A stretch of 64,000 nucleotides of DNA from Larix kaempferi (GCA_027924585.1 BSBM01000361.1:68236001-68300000), one strand, 5' to 3'. Positions 23,338-34,670 are shown, counted from the first letter of the stretch. Notes: a model not told the origin generated them from the sequence alone. A program made the numbers and translations.

Positions 23338-23546
23338 CTACTCTTGGGGGAGTCCAAGAGATTTGAGTTTTAAGAGATGGAGTAGTATGTACTAGGAGAT
23401 GTACTTTGCTTTCCGGATCTGCAACAGAATTTCTGGTTTATCGCACTTTTGGTAGAATTAGGGTTTGACCTTCCCAAAGTTCTATCCAACCAAAAATCTC
23501 GATCTAGGTCTCAAAAGATTGATTTTGAGAAGGGCTATTCAACCAT
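23338..23546 (-). other. copia leader, gag-proximal part
   Basis: Non-coding sequence upstream of the gag ATG, with TAGGGTTTGACC-type leader composition. It is broken at 23547 by the TGTAGCTAGGG terminus of X1. Confidence 0.6.
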
Positions 23547-23549
23547 TGT

Positions 23550-23612
23550 AGCTAGGGTTTTACCCCTAGCTTGTGCAAATGAGCACCTACTAAGGAGAAT
23601 GGACTCCTTAGT
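23550..23612 (-). other. paired hairpins at the LTR terminus (copy X1)
   Basis: AGCTAGGG (23550-23557) pairs with CCCTAGCT (23564-23571). ACTAAGGAG (23589-23597) pairs with CTCCTTAGT (23604-23612). Both stems are preserved at 56078-56140 in X2, where the second is longer. Confidence 0.8.
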
Positions 23613-23935
23613 AGCAGTTCAGTAAATGTAAATAATTAAGCTAAAACAGAAATAGAAACTACTCTAACACATGTGCATGAAAAATAAACTACAATTTGTA
23701 AACAAGGGTTTTGTATTAATATCACCTTCAATGTGAAGGTTGGTGAAGCTCCTTGCAATGTCCAAGAGGGTTGCTCCAAGCTCCAATGTGCTCCTTCTCT
23801 TTCTCCAAAGGTGGAAATGGGCCAAAAGAGGCTCTCAAGATGAAAGTAGTTCAATGGTGAACTAGGGTTTCGAGAGAGATTTTGGCAGAGTAAGGGTATA
23901 CTTGATTGTGGATATGAAATAAGGGATCTCCATCA

Positions 23936-23946
23936 CCTATTTATAG
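23936..23946 (-). promoter_or_regulatory. X1 LTR TATA box
   Basis: Minus-strand CTATAAATAGG, identical at the matching place in X2. It lies ~390 bp from the LTR end, giving a short R/U5. Confidence 0.75.
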
Positions 23947-26329
23947 TTTTTTGGTGGTGGAGTGCTAACCCATGGTTTTAGGAAACACATGGTTTAAGGC
24001 AGCTGTATAGGGTTTTTTCCTCCTTTTCCTCATTATTTTATATTTTTTATTCCCTTTTTAGGGGGTTTTTGCTATTTTAGAGGAATTTTGGATATTTTTG
24101 GAGGAAAAGGGGGTTTTTTAGACTTTTTGAGGCTATTTTGATGGTTTTGTGGCCTTTCGGAGGCATTTTAGGCCTTTTGGAGGCTTTTTAATGGGATTTT
24201 AAGGGATTTTAAGGGAAATATGGTAGGAAAATGGACAAATGAGCCATATAATGTGGTAGATGAGGTAGTGAGCACTTTTTGGGTGTTAACAGATTGCCCC
24301 CTGATGTGCGAGGGCAGGAGCTCATCGTATGGCCGATGGACATCATAAGTCATGAATGGTTTTCCCGGGGTGTGGAGAGAAGAGAAGAAACAAACTGAAG
24401 CCCGGAACAATGATCCCAAACAATTGCAAGAACTAAAAGTACATAACCTCAATAATGGATGAGGAATCATCTGAGAATATGGACGAGGCGGGCATTCCCA
24501 TGCTCGTATCAGGATATAACATAACAATGGGGTCCAAAAAATGGGGACCTGAAATATACATAACCTCAAATACTGACTGAGGAATAATCTCAATATATGG
24601 ATGAGGCAGGCATACCCATGCTCGTATCAAGATACATAAAAAGAACTGTAAGGCTCGAAAAGGGGGACTGATAAATACATAGATAACCACTGTGTACATC
24701 ATAAGTGTCTAGAGGGGACACAAAATCTAGGACATACTGCTGAGCTGATCATGTGGGAACTGACAAACTGGTGCACTGGAACATCAACAACGCAGCTGAC
24801 TGGGGTACCAGAGGAACTGATGAGCTGCTGGATCATAATGACTAGGAGCCATAACCTTGATGGTACACTGAACTAGAACTGAAATGGGTACTCAAGGAAG
24901 CATATAACTGGATGGCTTCCGAATACAAATGCCAACGCAGCCTGGACATCCACGGGAACATACAACTGGGTGTTCCGAAGTGACTCACCAATGTGCTAGA
25001 GTCGGGGGAAATCCGGGGTCTTCGACTAAAAACTGATGGGATAAAACCCTACGCAATTCTCAATGATGCGATCAAGGTGCTGAAGTCAAGCATGTGACAA
25101 ACAACCACTCGGAGAGGCAATGATGACTCCTATCAGAATGATCCGGAGGCACTTACCACAGATGGTGATAAGTCCAAGGCATAGGGACCTCTGGGCCTAT
25201 CCTCTGGAATAGAGGGGCTGTCGTCAACAGAGGGAGACCTGCAACTATCAAGGCAATGATGTTTCCTTGATAGGAGCATGAGGTGTAGAACCGAAATGTG
25301 ATAGTACTGATGGTAGGACTGACAAACTGTGAGGGAAAAACTGGGCAAGTAGAGTAGGTGGACTCAAACTTCCTTTGTTCAGAGTATGATAATTGGAGTG
25401 ATCAGGCAGCATATGAAACTGACTAAGGGGAAAGGGATCATAGCTGTATGGGATCTGGGAAGGGTGACTGGTCTGAGGGAGACTCAAGCGGGTATAAAAT
25501 GGCAGGAGACTGCAGAATACTCTGAACAAAGGCGACCTGATTAGGGGTGCTGCCGAGATGATCGATCATGGTGCCAGGAGGCACGGGAGGAGGCTTCTTC
25601 ATGGGTTAAGGAACTAGAAGAAGTGTGTGTAAAATGATACTATCGTGTGGATTTATACGAGCCCAGGACAGTTCATGCTCGTGGTTGCTTTCAATTTTAA
25701 GGAGTCTGAAAGCGATAAGAAGACTCTGAAGTAATGGAATGGTACTGTCGTGTGGATTGTATGAGCCCAGGACAGTTCATGCTCGTGGTTGCTTTCAATT
25801 TTAGAGAGTCTGAAAGCAAATAAGAAGACTCCAAGGGGGTTTCTTTTTCGTAGATTTAGTCTCCAGGGCCCAAAGAAGCATAAAAGGATGCAATGAAGAA
25901 CTCTTCTAGCCGGTGTGACTAGAGTATTCCTTTTTCGTAATTAGTCTACCAGGTTCGAAAAAGGGGTAAAATTATACCAGATAGACGCCCTTTTAGGTAC
26001 TTTAACGAGCATGAAAGGAAGCAAGATTGCTCGGCGATCTTTTCATTCTTTTAGGAGTCAGAAAAGAGCTTAACGAAAACTCCCTAAGTGCCTTTTTTGT
26101 AAAGGACTTGTCCGGCCCGAAAAAGGGATAAAATTATACCGAACAAAAGGAATGGCCAGGCAAGGAGGAAGTGTTTGATCAAGGATCAGTAATGATGACC
26201 AAGAACGAGGGTAGGGGGGAACACTGGTGGGCCTCCTTGCGGGGTGAATGGAATGGTGGCAAAATAATGAAACATTTGCAGTATGACAGGAGTGAAGGGC
26301 TCATGTAACAATGTGGAACAATCCGATGG

Positions 26330-26770
26330 CGGCCGATGTGGCACGCAAACCGAGGCAACAAGGTGTTCGGGACACAATGTTGAAATTGTACCAAGTGAGA
26401 GCGAGAAATGGTCTCAAGCATCATCAAAAGCTCGAAAAAATGAATCCGGCGATATAAAGGGTGTCAAAAATGGATAACGGCCGATGTGGCGTGCAAACCA
26501 AGGCGACGGGGGCGTTTTGGAAAAATACCCAGAAAATCTGGGGGTGAGAGTGAGAAATGATCTCAAGCATCATCACCAGCTCGAAAAAATGAATCCGATG
26601 ATATAAAATATGTCAAAAATGGGCTACGGCCGATGTGGCATGCAAATTAGGGCGACAAGGTGTTGGGACACAATGTTGATATTGGTCCTGGTGAGAGCGA
26701 GAAATGATCTCAAGCATCATCACGAGCGCGGAAAAATGAATCCGACAGTGCAAATGGTGCGAAAAACGGA
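26330..26770 (-). repeat. X1 U3 repeats, ~148 bp x 3
   Basis: Units begin CGGCCGATGTGGC at about 26330, 26478 and 26627 and share AGAAATGATCTCAAGCATCATCA. They lie upstream of the TATA box on the minus strand, a typical place for enhancer repeats in LTRs. Confidence 0.8.
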
Positions 26771-26892
26771 GGTCATAAGGACTCCGAAATGGTCTAAGGA
26801 AAGAACTAAGCGTATCAAATCAAATCAAATATACAAGTGACATGTGACCTCAAAAAATGGTTGAGATCACAAGTGTGAAAAAGGGAGCAGGG

Positions 26893-28638
26893 TTAATGAC
26901 TTGCCCCCATGCAATGTGCATGGGGTTTGTGATTATGGATCACATATGTGTGGGTTTGAACAATGGGTTCATTGACGTGCTGAGATAGATGTGATGGGGG
27001 AGGTTCAAAATGATTGATCATGCCCCCTATCCCAGGGTCGAGGGAATCTATGATGCCCCCTAACTCAGAGGTGTCAATGTGGTGTTGTTTCCAACGAACG
27101 GGGGGTACATCAGGCCATGTGTCGATGTGGTGCTCTATAATGGCGGGGTCAAGACCGGGCATTTCGATATAGGGCCAGGCAAAGACATCATAGAATTCTC
27201 TGAAAAGGGTTTGGTAGTCTTCAATCTCTTGTTCACTGCAGGAGGCTCCTAAGGCAATGCATTCAAGGACACCAGGTGGGTCAGAGATATCTATGTAGAT
27301 GACGGGTGAGATGTTGGCCATGTTACCTTCCTCGAAGGATTCAGGAGCAGGAATAGGGTCCTTGAACCAGTCGACCTTGGTGGGAATGAAATCTTTGGAC
27401 TCAACCGTGAATTGGGTAGCGGTGTTAGAGAAAGACGCTTCTGGAATGAAATAGGAACGATGATGCATATCATCCCAGCGATAATCCAGGGCGGTAAGGG
27501 CCTCAAGAATCTCCTCATCAGTATGGAACGTTTGCATCGTCAAATCAGTTGACGAGGGGGTAGTGGTTGAAGAGATCATGTAAATGGTATTAACCTCTCC
27601 TGAAGGGGAAGAGTCTGGGGGGTAGATCTCCTCAATGGTAGGTGGTGCCGTCTCAAGATCCAGATTGTTCATCTCATAGAGAGCCGCTCTGTAATCGGGG
27701 AGATCGGGACAATGATGTGAGTAATGCCCGTAAACACCGCATATGGCACAGGGGTGGTTGGTACGCAGGGATTTGTCTTTAGGCTTGGGAGTGGGGTTTA
27801 GTTCGACAGTTGGGATGTTGGGGTCATCGTCGAGCATCTGCATATGCTTTTGTAATGCTGGTAACTATGGACACTGATGAGTGGCATGGCCTAACTCATC
27901 ACACAATGAGCATTTGGGAGGAGCACGAAACACTGGAGGGTTTTTGACTGTCTTGGGAGGTGGTACGGCAGTGTAAGGTTGTGGCCCTCTGCCCCCAGTG
28001 GGTTTGGGAGTAGGAGGGGGAGTCATGGAGGACGAAGGGGTAGAGACACCGGGGGGTGGCTGAGTGGTAGTAGCCATGGGTTGCACCGGTTGGAGGACGA
28101 CGCTTGGTGTCGGCGGGGGAACGGGAGGCGAAAGGTACCAGACTGGTAATCCCAAGGTTAGCCCCGGGAGGCTAAGGGTATCCATAACCGGGGCGCTTAC
28201 TACTCCCGAAGGAGGGACTAGAAAGGGGATTGTATGGATAGGTGTAACACCAATGTGGCTAGGTACCAATGGTGGTTTAGGTAACAAGGGTGGTTGATTA
28301 TTAGGTGGTTGGTTATCGTGGGACAAGTTACATAAGTCAGACACGTCCGTGGGGGCTGATGGAGGTGGAATAGAATGGAAGGTGGAGGTCATCGGCGCAT
28401 CTGAGTAAACTCCAAGTCTCGTAGAGGAAATAAATGAGGTGGAGGCACGAGAAACAGGTTGTTCAACCATGGGGAGAACATTTTCGGGTGCCGCGGGAGC
28501 ACTGGGATCATAGTAGGTGAGCTGGTCAACCTTAACCACGCGTCCCTCATGGGGGAACATCATGGTGTGAAAAACGGAAGAGGCAACTTCCCACATGGCG
28601 TACATGTAGCTGCGGCCAAGTAAAAGGTTATAATCCAA
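26893..28638 (-). pseudogene. X1 protease C-terminus, proline-rich linker, two zinc knuckles, pre-RT segment
   Basis: Two frames (28638-27865 and 27843-26893) are separated by a TAG at 27865-27867, where X2 has CAG at 63275-63277. The start (DYNLLLGRSYMYAMWEVASS) is the end of an aspartic protease fold. Then come ~170 residues rich in Pro, Thr and Val, a knuckle CSLCDELGHATHQC, a second knuckle CAICGVYGHYSHHC, a linker, and the segment SEQEIEDYQTLFREFYDVFAW that precedes RT in Athila/Tat pol. Instead of RT the frame diverges (GGIIDSLDPGIGGMINHFE) and stops at 26893, 40 bp from LTR-like sequence. Gag- or pol-like binding roles for the knuckles are inferred. Confidence 0.7.
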
Positions 28639-29427
28639 TTGGGCATTGATTACCTCGATGTCGATAAGGATGGTTTTACCACCTAACTGGACGGGGACAT
28701 TGGGTAGGAGGCCTTATGGCTGGGCCGACCGGCCGTCGTAGGCGCGTAATGCAGTGGTGGACTACTGGAGAGTAGGGGATCCCAACTTCTGCCATACGAA
28801 TGTAGACATAACGCATGTGGAGGCACCTTCATCGATGATGCATCGATGGATGACCAGATTCCGAACAGAAACAGAAACTTGGAATGCTAAGGAGGAAGGC
28901 AGGCGTGGTTCGGATTGGTCCAAATCAAATGCCATTAAATTCGAATCATTTGGGTCAATCGCCCCAATGGTTGAGAGTAAAGTCTTGCGCTGGGAAGGGA
29001 ATTTTTTCAAGACTTCTAACGCAGACATGGCTGTCGGGGATTGGGCTAGGTCATCTATAATGTTGTAGTTTGACGCAGCGCATGCATTAGGGTTATTGTT
29101 GATACGGCGAAGTGGGAAACGAGGGGCTTTGGGAGCGCCATCTAGTGGAGGTGGAGGTATACGTAACGCCTGATCGGTGGGATGGGCGTTAGTGGGTTTA
29201 TCAGTGGGAGGTGTTTCAGTGGTGGAGCCATATTGGTTCCGACGGGTCTGAAGGTTGACGTTAGCAGATGACATCATCAACAGGTGGTGGGTCCCTGAGT
29301 CAAACATGGGTTGATCAGGAGCGGCGTATGTGATCTGTTGTTGTTGGGGTTGCGCATTGGCTTGAGGAGTAGCCAACGGCTGAGTGTTCACGACGCCTTG
29401 GGTTGGTAAGGGGTTTTGCAGCACCAA
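28560..29427 (-). pseudogene. X1 aspartic protease region
   Basis: A frame of 221 residues (29427-28762) begins in a Gln/Pro-rich linker and ends in HRCIIDEGASTCVMS. This is the active-site segment of a retropepsin, with DEGA where DSGA is usual. Two stops interrupt the continuation (about 28762 and 28715), after which the fold resumes to DYNLLLGRSYMY. The family pattern of hydrophobic-hydrophobic-DxGA and a later hydrophobic-LLGR is clear. The Ser to Glu change next to the catalytic Asp and the stops argue against activity. Confidence 0.65.
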
Positions 29428-31460
29428 AGGTGGCTGCTGAGGTTGTGGGGGGTTGGGCTGCGCTGGAGGAGCTGCATGTCCTTGGCGATGGGCCTCATCA
29501 ACCCAAAGTTTCCGAGCTCGCTCTAAGTGTGGGAAAGCATGTGTGTAGTGGCCATAGACCCCGCAAATAGAACAAGGGTGGTTTGTTCACAAATTGGGGT
29601 TTTTAGCCTGCTTGGGTGGGCGATCAGGGTTTTGGTTGGCAGGGGCCGCATTATTATTGTCGGGGGGATTCACCGGTTGACCAGCGTGGTCTGCAGGTTG
29701 GTTATTCCCATGATTATGGCCCTTACCGCGGTTTTGTTCGCCCTGGTTGCATTGGTTGTTCTGGTTCTGCTGTGGATTTTGTTGGGCGTAGAATTGCCCT
29801 TGGGCAGTAGGTGGATTCTAAGGTTGCGCAGGTGCGGGAGCAGGCTGCGGGGGATGATATACAGGTGGAGGCTGAGTAGGTACAGCAACTTGAGGAGGTT
29901 GCTGATATGGCTGCGGAGCAGGTTGTGGGTTTGCCGTAGGGGCTTCCTATGGCGGATAATAAGCGGGTTGGGCTTGTGAAGGCGCAGGAGCTGGGGCAGC
30001 CTGCTGATGGTAGTAGGGCTGAGGTGCGACCGAGGGGGCATAAGCGGGAGTCGCATGACCGAAGCACTGAGGAGGACATGAGGGTCCATGGTGATGGTGA
30101 TGTGTCATGGGAGCATACAAGTTGGTTGCTCCAGACTATGAGGTAGCCCGTGAAAGGTTGGGGCCAGGGTTAGGATGTGCTATGGAAAATGGTTGAGGAT
30201 GCGAAGAAACACGACCAATGATACCGTCTGCAGCGTGGGATGCCCCTGGTGCATCGTGCTGGGAGGACTCGCCGCGAGGGGCGTCAGGTATAATGGTATA
30301 AAGGTAACACGACTGGGCGTAAATGAGGTCGAACTGTTGGGCCTTAAGGATGGCCTCTTCTTCAGACTGGGGTCTTTCTGATGCCACATCCTTAGCAATG
30401 ACAGGGAGAAGGGATTTGAGGAACCAATCTAGGAAGATACGGTCGTCTAGTTTGATCTTGCATAAGCTACGGCGTTGACGCCACTCATGGATGTGGTCCG
30501 TGATGTGGGTAGCCGTGTTTTGTCTACAAGATAGGAGGATCTCAACGCCCACGTCATAGCGGATAGGAAACTGGAAGAACTACAGGAAGGTCGAGGCAAG
30601 GGAATCAAAGGTGGCATGGGTCCCATGGGGTTGCTCAATATACCACTTGGCTGCAGAGCCAGTGAAGGTTCGCTGTAAGAGACGGAGGCGAACAGAGTCG
30701 TCCACTATGGAGTTAGAGGAACACCATAAGTGGAAAGACATGATATGGTTTTGTGGGTCCTCACCGGCCTTGCCCTTGAACTTAGGGATGTTAGAGGGGA
30801 GCTTGGTAGGCATATGAGGCCACGTAGGGTCGTGTCAAATAGGATCGTTGGTCAATCGGGCCAGGTCAGGTAGATTGAGGCTAGCCATGAATGGCAAACT
30901 GGAAGAAGGATGTGACACAGTAGTGGGTTGGACCAAGTTGGGGCCAATGCCCCCGAGTGGGGGGAGAGGATTTGGGATGGTGCCCCCCAGTGGGGGAACG
31001 GAGGTAGTATAGGAGGGGCCTGCACCACCATGGGTAGTGTGAGCCACTGATGTAGTGGGGATAGGAATTCCCGCTGCGGGAATAGGTACCGTGAGGGGAA
31101 CGGTGGATGGGGGCCCCATGGAGGGCATACCCAAAACAGGTGTAGAAACTGGTGTAGTGGTGGATGTACCACCAATGGTCCCTATAACAAAAGGAGTGGA
31201 AGTCGTTCCAGCCATGGGGCTAGTAGGGGCAGTGTAAATAGGGTTCTCAGACTCTTCGTCAGAATCGGAGGTAAAGTAAGGAGCGTCAATATCTGGTGAC
31301 AGAGTCCTATGTCGCTAACAAGTGGAGTCAAGTGACAAGGCTCTAGATCTGTGATGAGTGGTATCAACGGATGATGATCGGAATCTATGACGGGTGGTGT
31401 CAAGAGAACCGTGCTGTGGGGGCTTGCCCCTGAGGCGCCGAGAATGTCTCGGGGACTCAA
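29428..31460 (-). pseudogene. X1 gag with Gln/Pro-rich tail and zinc knuckle
   Basis: Gag is spread over several frames. Segment 31215-30835 is rich in Gly, Pro and Thr. Segment 30813-30580 has the retrotransposon-gag signature (IPKFKGKAGEDPQNHIMSF, then FTGSAAKWY). Segment 30552-30136 continues with the helical part (HEWRQRRSLCKIKLDDRIFL). A Gln/Pro/Asn-rich stretch (30089-29600) then leads to a knuckle, CSICGVYGHYTHAF, in which the last Cys has become Phe. Stops lie between segments at about 30835, 30580 and 30136. The start codon is not identifiable; sequence upstream of about 31460 is non-coding. Confidence 0.65.
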
Positions 31461-31500
31461 TGGTGACAGATGGTGTCAAATCTATGTGGGTTGAGGTGAG

Positions 31501-32047
31501 TATAAAAACAGCTCAAAAAATCCTAATGCAACTGAGTGTGCAGAAGGAGAGCTCAAAAACAAGGCACTCAGGCCAACAACCAACTCAAAACACCCACTGC
31601 AACAGCTGTGCTACAATAGGTGGAGTATCAACAAAGATGGTCAGAATACCAACAAGCAACAGGTTTCCTAAAAAGAAAAAATGGTGGACTCACTAGACCA
31701 AAGGGAGGTAAAGGAGCATGCAAACACCTAACTAAAAGTATTCTGACTCAACTAAACATATCCTCTGCAAGGTGATGAAATCCAAGTCAGACAATATGAG
31801 TAGGAAAGCCAAGTGGCTATGATATCCCCCTACCGGGAGGGACACCGGGTAGTCAATCCTAGAAGAATGGCAACTAAGATACCCCGTTCATGACACATCC
31901 AGAAAGGTGAATCTGTCGTTTAGTCCATTTACCGCAACCAAAAACCAAAAATACTAACCTTTTGCAGAAACCCTAATTCTTGGGAGAGAGAGAGAAAGAT
32001 AATTTCACCTTCTAAAAGATGTTCTATTCAGGCTAGATTTGATACCA
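31501..32047 (-). other. leader sequence; includes copia primer-binding site
   Basis: Non-coding. At 32036-32047, directly inside the 5' LTR, the minus strand reads TGGTATCAAATC, close to the TGGTATCAGAGC complement of initiator-Met tRNA. The junction between copia leader and X1 lies somewhere here but could not be placed. Confidence 0.6.
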
Positions 32048-32548
32048 TGTTAAGGTTAAACCAAATAGACTAGCAAGATCACTGAAAGAAACATAATCAC
32101 AAGATAGAAATAGAATTTACCCTAGGAAACCCTCATGGGGTAGAAAACCCAGCAAAGCTTTCCTCAATAATATGATCAACCAAAATACAAGATGTGCTCC
32201 AAGACTTGTCCTTCTTCTCTACCTCACATGCAGACCTCCCAGACATAAGTGCACTACTTTCTGAGTTGTGGAAATGTGTCAAATGAGGAGCTCTCCTCCT
32301 CTACTTATACTGATTCCCGACTGACGAAAATCCCTAATGGGGCCGAGCTCTCCTTGTGAAGTCTAATAACCCCTAAAATATAAACTTAGGGCTGACCCCC
32401 ACATGATGGGTCTAATAACCCTAGTTACCACAAACCATCGAAGGAATAAACATCTCCAGATACATAATAGAATCACCTCGGAGGAATGAAACATCTCCGG
32501 AATAATAATGTACAAATATAATATTCTTAGAAGTTACAATATTCAACA
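32048..32548 (-). repeat. copia 5' LTR
   Basis: Full-length partner of 17585-18085. It starts TGTTAAG, ends TTCAACA and is followed by GGTTC at 32549-32553. Confidence 0.92.
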
Positions 32549-32815
32549 GGTTCTGTTAGACTCAATTAGACACACTTGGCTGACTATTACCATTTATGAA
32601 TAATACTATTGACTGGATGATGTATCCATTTTTATCCAAGCTAGACTTTGAGTTAGACAACCTCATGCACCCCACTTGGAGTCTCGATTCCCTAATTTAT
32701 GGCTAGATAGTTGTGTTAGACTCAATTGGACACACTTGACTGAATCTAACCATTTATGATTGATACTACCGACTGGATGATGTGTCCATAGTTATTCATG
32801 CTAGACTTTGAGCTC
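32549..32815 (+). repeat. 165-bp tandem repeat, rest of unit 1 and unit 2
   Basis: TGTTAGACTCAATTAGACAC at 32554 recurs as TGTTAGACTCAATTGGACAC at 32714. GACAACCTCATGC at 32656 repeats 17527. The two units are about 80-85% identical. Confidence 0.75.
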
Positions 32816-34469
32816 AGAGTCGAATTCCCTACTTGGCTAATTCGAATCCTATATGATTCCTCATAAGAGATTATTGTACAACACACTTTACATTCATTAT
32901 TCATTGTATGATATTGACATTGTCCATTATTCTCTGTTTATGAGTGATTATTAAGTGCATGCTTCTCTTCTTCTTTACAAATAATCTTGAGAGTTTGATT
33001 GTGAGATTGTTATAGTTGCTAGATCCCTGCAGATTATCACACTGCATGGCGTAGAAGCGCTTTGTGCAGGGCCTGTCATAGTAAGAGTGAAAGGTATCGA
33101 ATATAGCATTACTTACCAAGTGCTGCAGTTGCCAGAACTGAAAGGTAGATCTCACCTCTAAAACCAGTGAACACGAAATTAATTCCAATTCAAGTGTGGT
33201 TGATGGGCGTGAAAACCACCATGAAGTAACATGGAGATTAACAATGTAGATGTCTCACGGATGCCCATAAACTAGTACTAGATCACAATAAACGGTAGGC
33301 AGCATCGTGTGAAGTTAATAGTCTGAAGTTAGTACTCAGTACACCACTTAACATGGCATCACACTTTTAAGGCTCGACTGTGAGTTGTATACTTCATAGG
33401 TGGATACGGCCAGCTGGAACATCCTTTACTCATGCAGCAAACACATATCTATGGGGAAACTCAAGCGTTGTTTATTGTGTATCCCACCTGCCATAGTGGC
33501 ACCCACATTCTAGGGTTTAAAATGTAGGATATGTAAAGGTTTAACCAGCATGGCATCACCTTAGATAAAGAATGACGATGTTTATCATTGGTAAACGTTT
33601 TAAACATGTTGCATCTATCACCTAAGGTAACGCTTAGTTCATGTTACTTATGCCATCTTGGTTAACATACATATATATGCTACATTTAAAATAAATAAGT
33701 TATAATATTTGGTTATGACATATATGTATATTGCTTATGAAACCAAATACTTATAATGCTTAGTTATAAACGTAGGTCCTGCATTTATAACTTAGTTTAA
33801 TAATAACATATCATTTTGTATTTCTTACAAAGGGTAAGTATATCCTGGTTGCATCGCTTAATTGGAAAACAAGTGTTCACAAAACATTTGAGTGGATTAC
33901 GTTATAACCTATGTCTTACGAAATTTGTACATTACATTTGATTATAGTCCATAGGTTTATATTACCTTATAATTGATGATTAATGTATTGGTTGGATTGT
34001 AGTGTATATTTCAATGTAAATGTTTACATTACATGGGGTTAACGTAGTAGAATCACAAGTGTAACCTAGGAACTATTTTAATGTTGAGATTGTATTTGCA
34101 CGCAAATCATATAATGTGTGTTATGTTTGTATTGCGTTTGTTAGTAACCAAAATGCATATACACACATTTGTTACATATGGTAAACAAGTATATGCCTAA
34201 GTTATACATTAATGTGCATAGTTACATAGGGATAAACATAGGGCGTGTTTACAGTTTGAAGTTCATAATTATATCAATATAATCCATAATCTAAGTGCAT
34301 TACTCATTTAAATGTGAGTTAAAAAAACTAGGATTACTCTAGTTGCACGCCACTGCGATTTACAAATCATATTGGTCTACTCACAATGAAATTAATATTT
34401 TATTAAGACAATGATTATGGTCGTTGGACCTTACAAAAAAAAAAATTCTAGTGAAGAAGAGACGTGACA
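32816..34469 (+). other. probable 5' LTR/flank of the plus-strand gypsy element; no gene
   Basis: The stretch ends GACGTGACA at 34469, three bases before a primer-binding site, so its right part must be the 5' LTR of the following element. The LTR start cannot be fixed because the 3' LTR is missing. The 32901-33188 minus-strand ORF has no domain. Confidence 0.5.
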
Positions 34470-34472
34470 AAT

Positions 34473-34485
34473 TGGTATCAGAGCC
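34473..34485 (+). other. primer-binding site, initiator-Met tRNA type
   Basis: TGGTATCAGAGCC exactly matches the usual plant site complementary to the 3' end of initiator-Met tRNA. It sets orientation (plus) and the LTR end just upstream. Confidence 0.88.
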
Positions 34486-34670
34486 ACGGTCACTACACTA
34501 GGACCTTTAGGCTCACTTACGTTAATGCCGCTTTATAAAAAAAATATTATGTAGCATACTATTAATTATTTTAGTGAGTAGATGCATGTTTTTTTTTACT
34601 GTTTCCTAACAAACAATTGTTTATCACACATAGACAGAAGTGTGGGATGAAAATAGGAAATAGCTAAAAA

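Larger units (their letters stand above)
23547..26850 (-). repeat. X1 long terminal repeat (3' LTR)
   Basis: Collinear with 56075-59370, about 90% identical over most of its length by eye. It starts TGTAGCTAGGG and contains a minus-strand TATA box (23936-23946), a 118-bp doublet (about 24438-24670), a 97-bp doublet (about 25640-25850) and three ~148-bp upstream repeats (26330-26770). The distal edge is not defined because no second LTR flanks the copy. Proline- and leucine-rich ORFs within it have no family resemblance and are treated as spurious. Confidence 0.75.
23547..31500 (-). mobile_element. element X, copy 1: RT-less gypsy-like retrotransposon, 5' LTR not found
   Basis: The left terminus (TGTAGCTAGGG) and ~3.3 kb of LTR-like sequence match 56075-59370. 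The coding part 26893-28638 matches 62189-63973. Minus-strand order is gag (31460-30136), zinc knuckle, protease (about 29000-28560), proline-rich linker with two knuckles, pre-RT segment, LTR. RT, integrase and the RNase H/PMD region seen in X2 are absent. The right boundary is uncertain: coding sequence runs into copia-leader-like sequence near 31500 with no second LTR. This is either a truncated insertion or a fragment carried into the copia. Confidence 0.7.
17585..32548 (-). mobile_element. Ty1/copia LTR retrotransposon with element X1 inside its leader
   Basis: Bounded by 501-bp LTRs (17585-18085 and 32048-32548) and a GGTTC target duplication. Minus-strand order is 5' LTR, initiator-Met-type primer site, leader, X1, rest of leader, gag-protease-integrase frame, RT-RNase H frame, 3' region of tandem arrays, polypurine tract, 3' LTR. 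Copia domain order (integrase before RT) is clear. The LTRs differ at roughly 25-30 of 501 positions by eye (~5-6%), so the insertion is not recent. The total of 14,964 bp is about twice a normal copia; X1 and its flanks account for the excess. Confidence 0.9.

Noticed and set aside
24168-26427. Leu/Pro/His-rich ORFs in the X1 LTR-like block (and 56695-59187 in X2)
   Set aside because: They are not consistently conserved in frame between the two copies and have no domain; the block has promoter and repeat features of an LTR.
28064-31460. Plus-strand ORFs opposite the X1 gag-protease region
   Set aside because: Gly/Arg/Val-rich translations are antisense shadows of the proline-rich minus-strand coding; no domain signatures.
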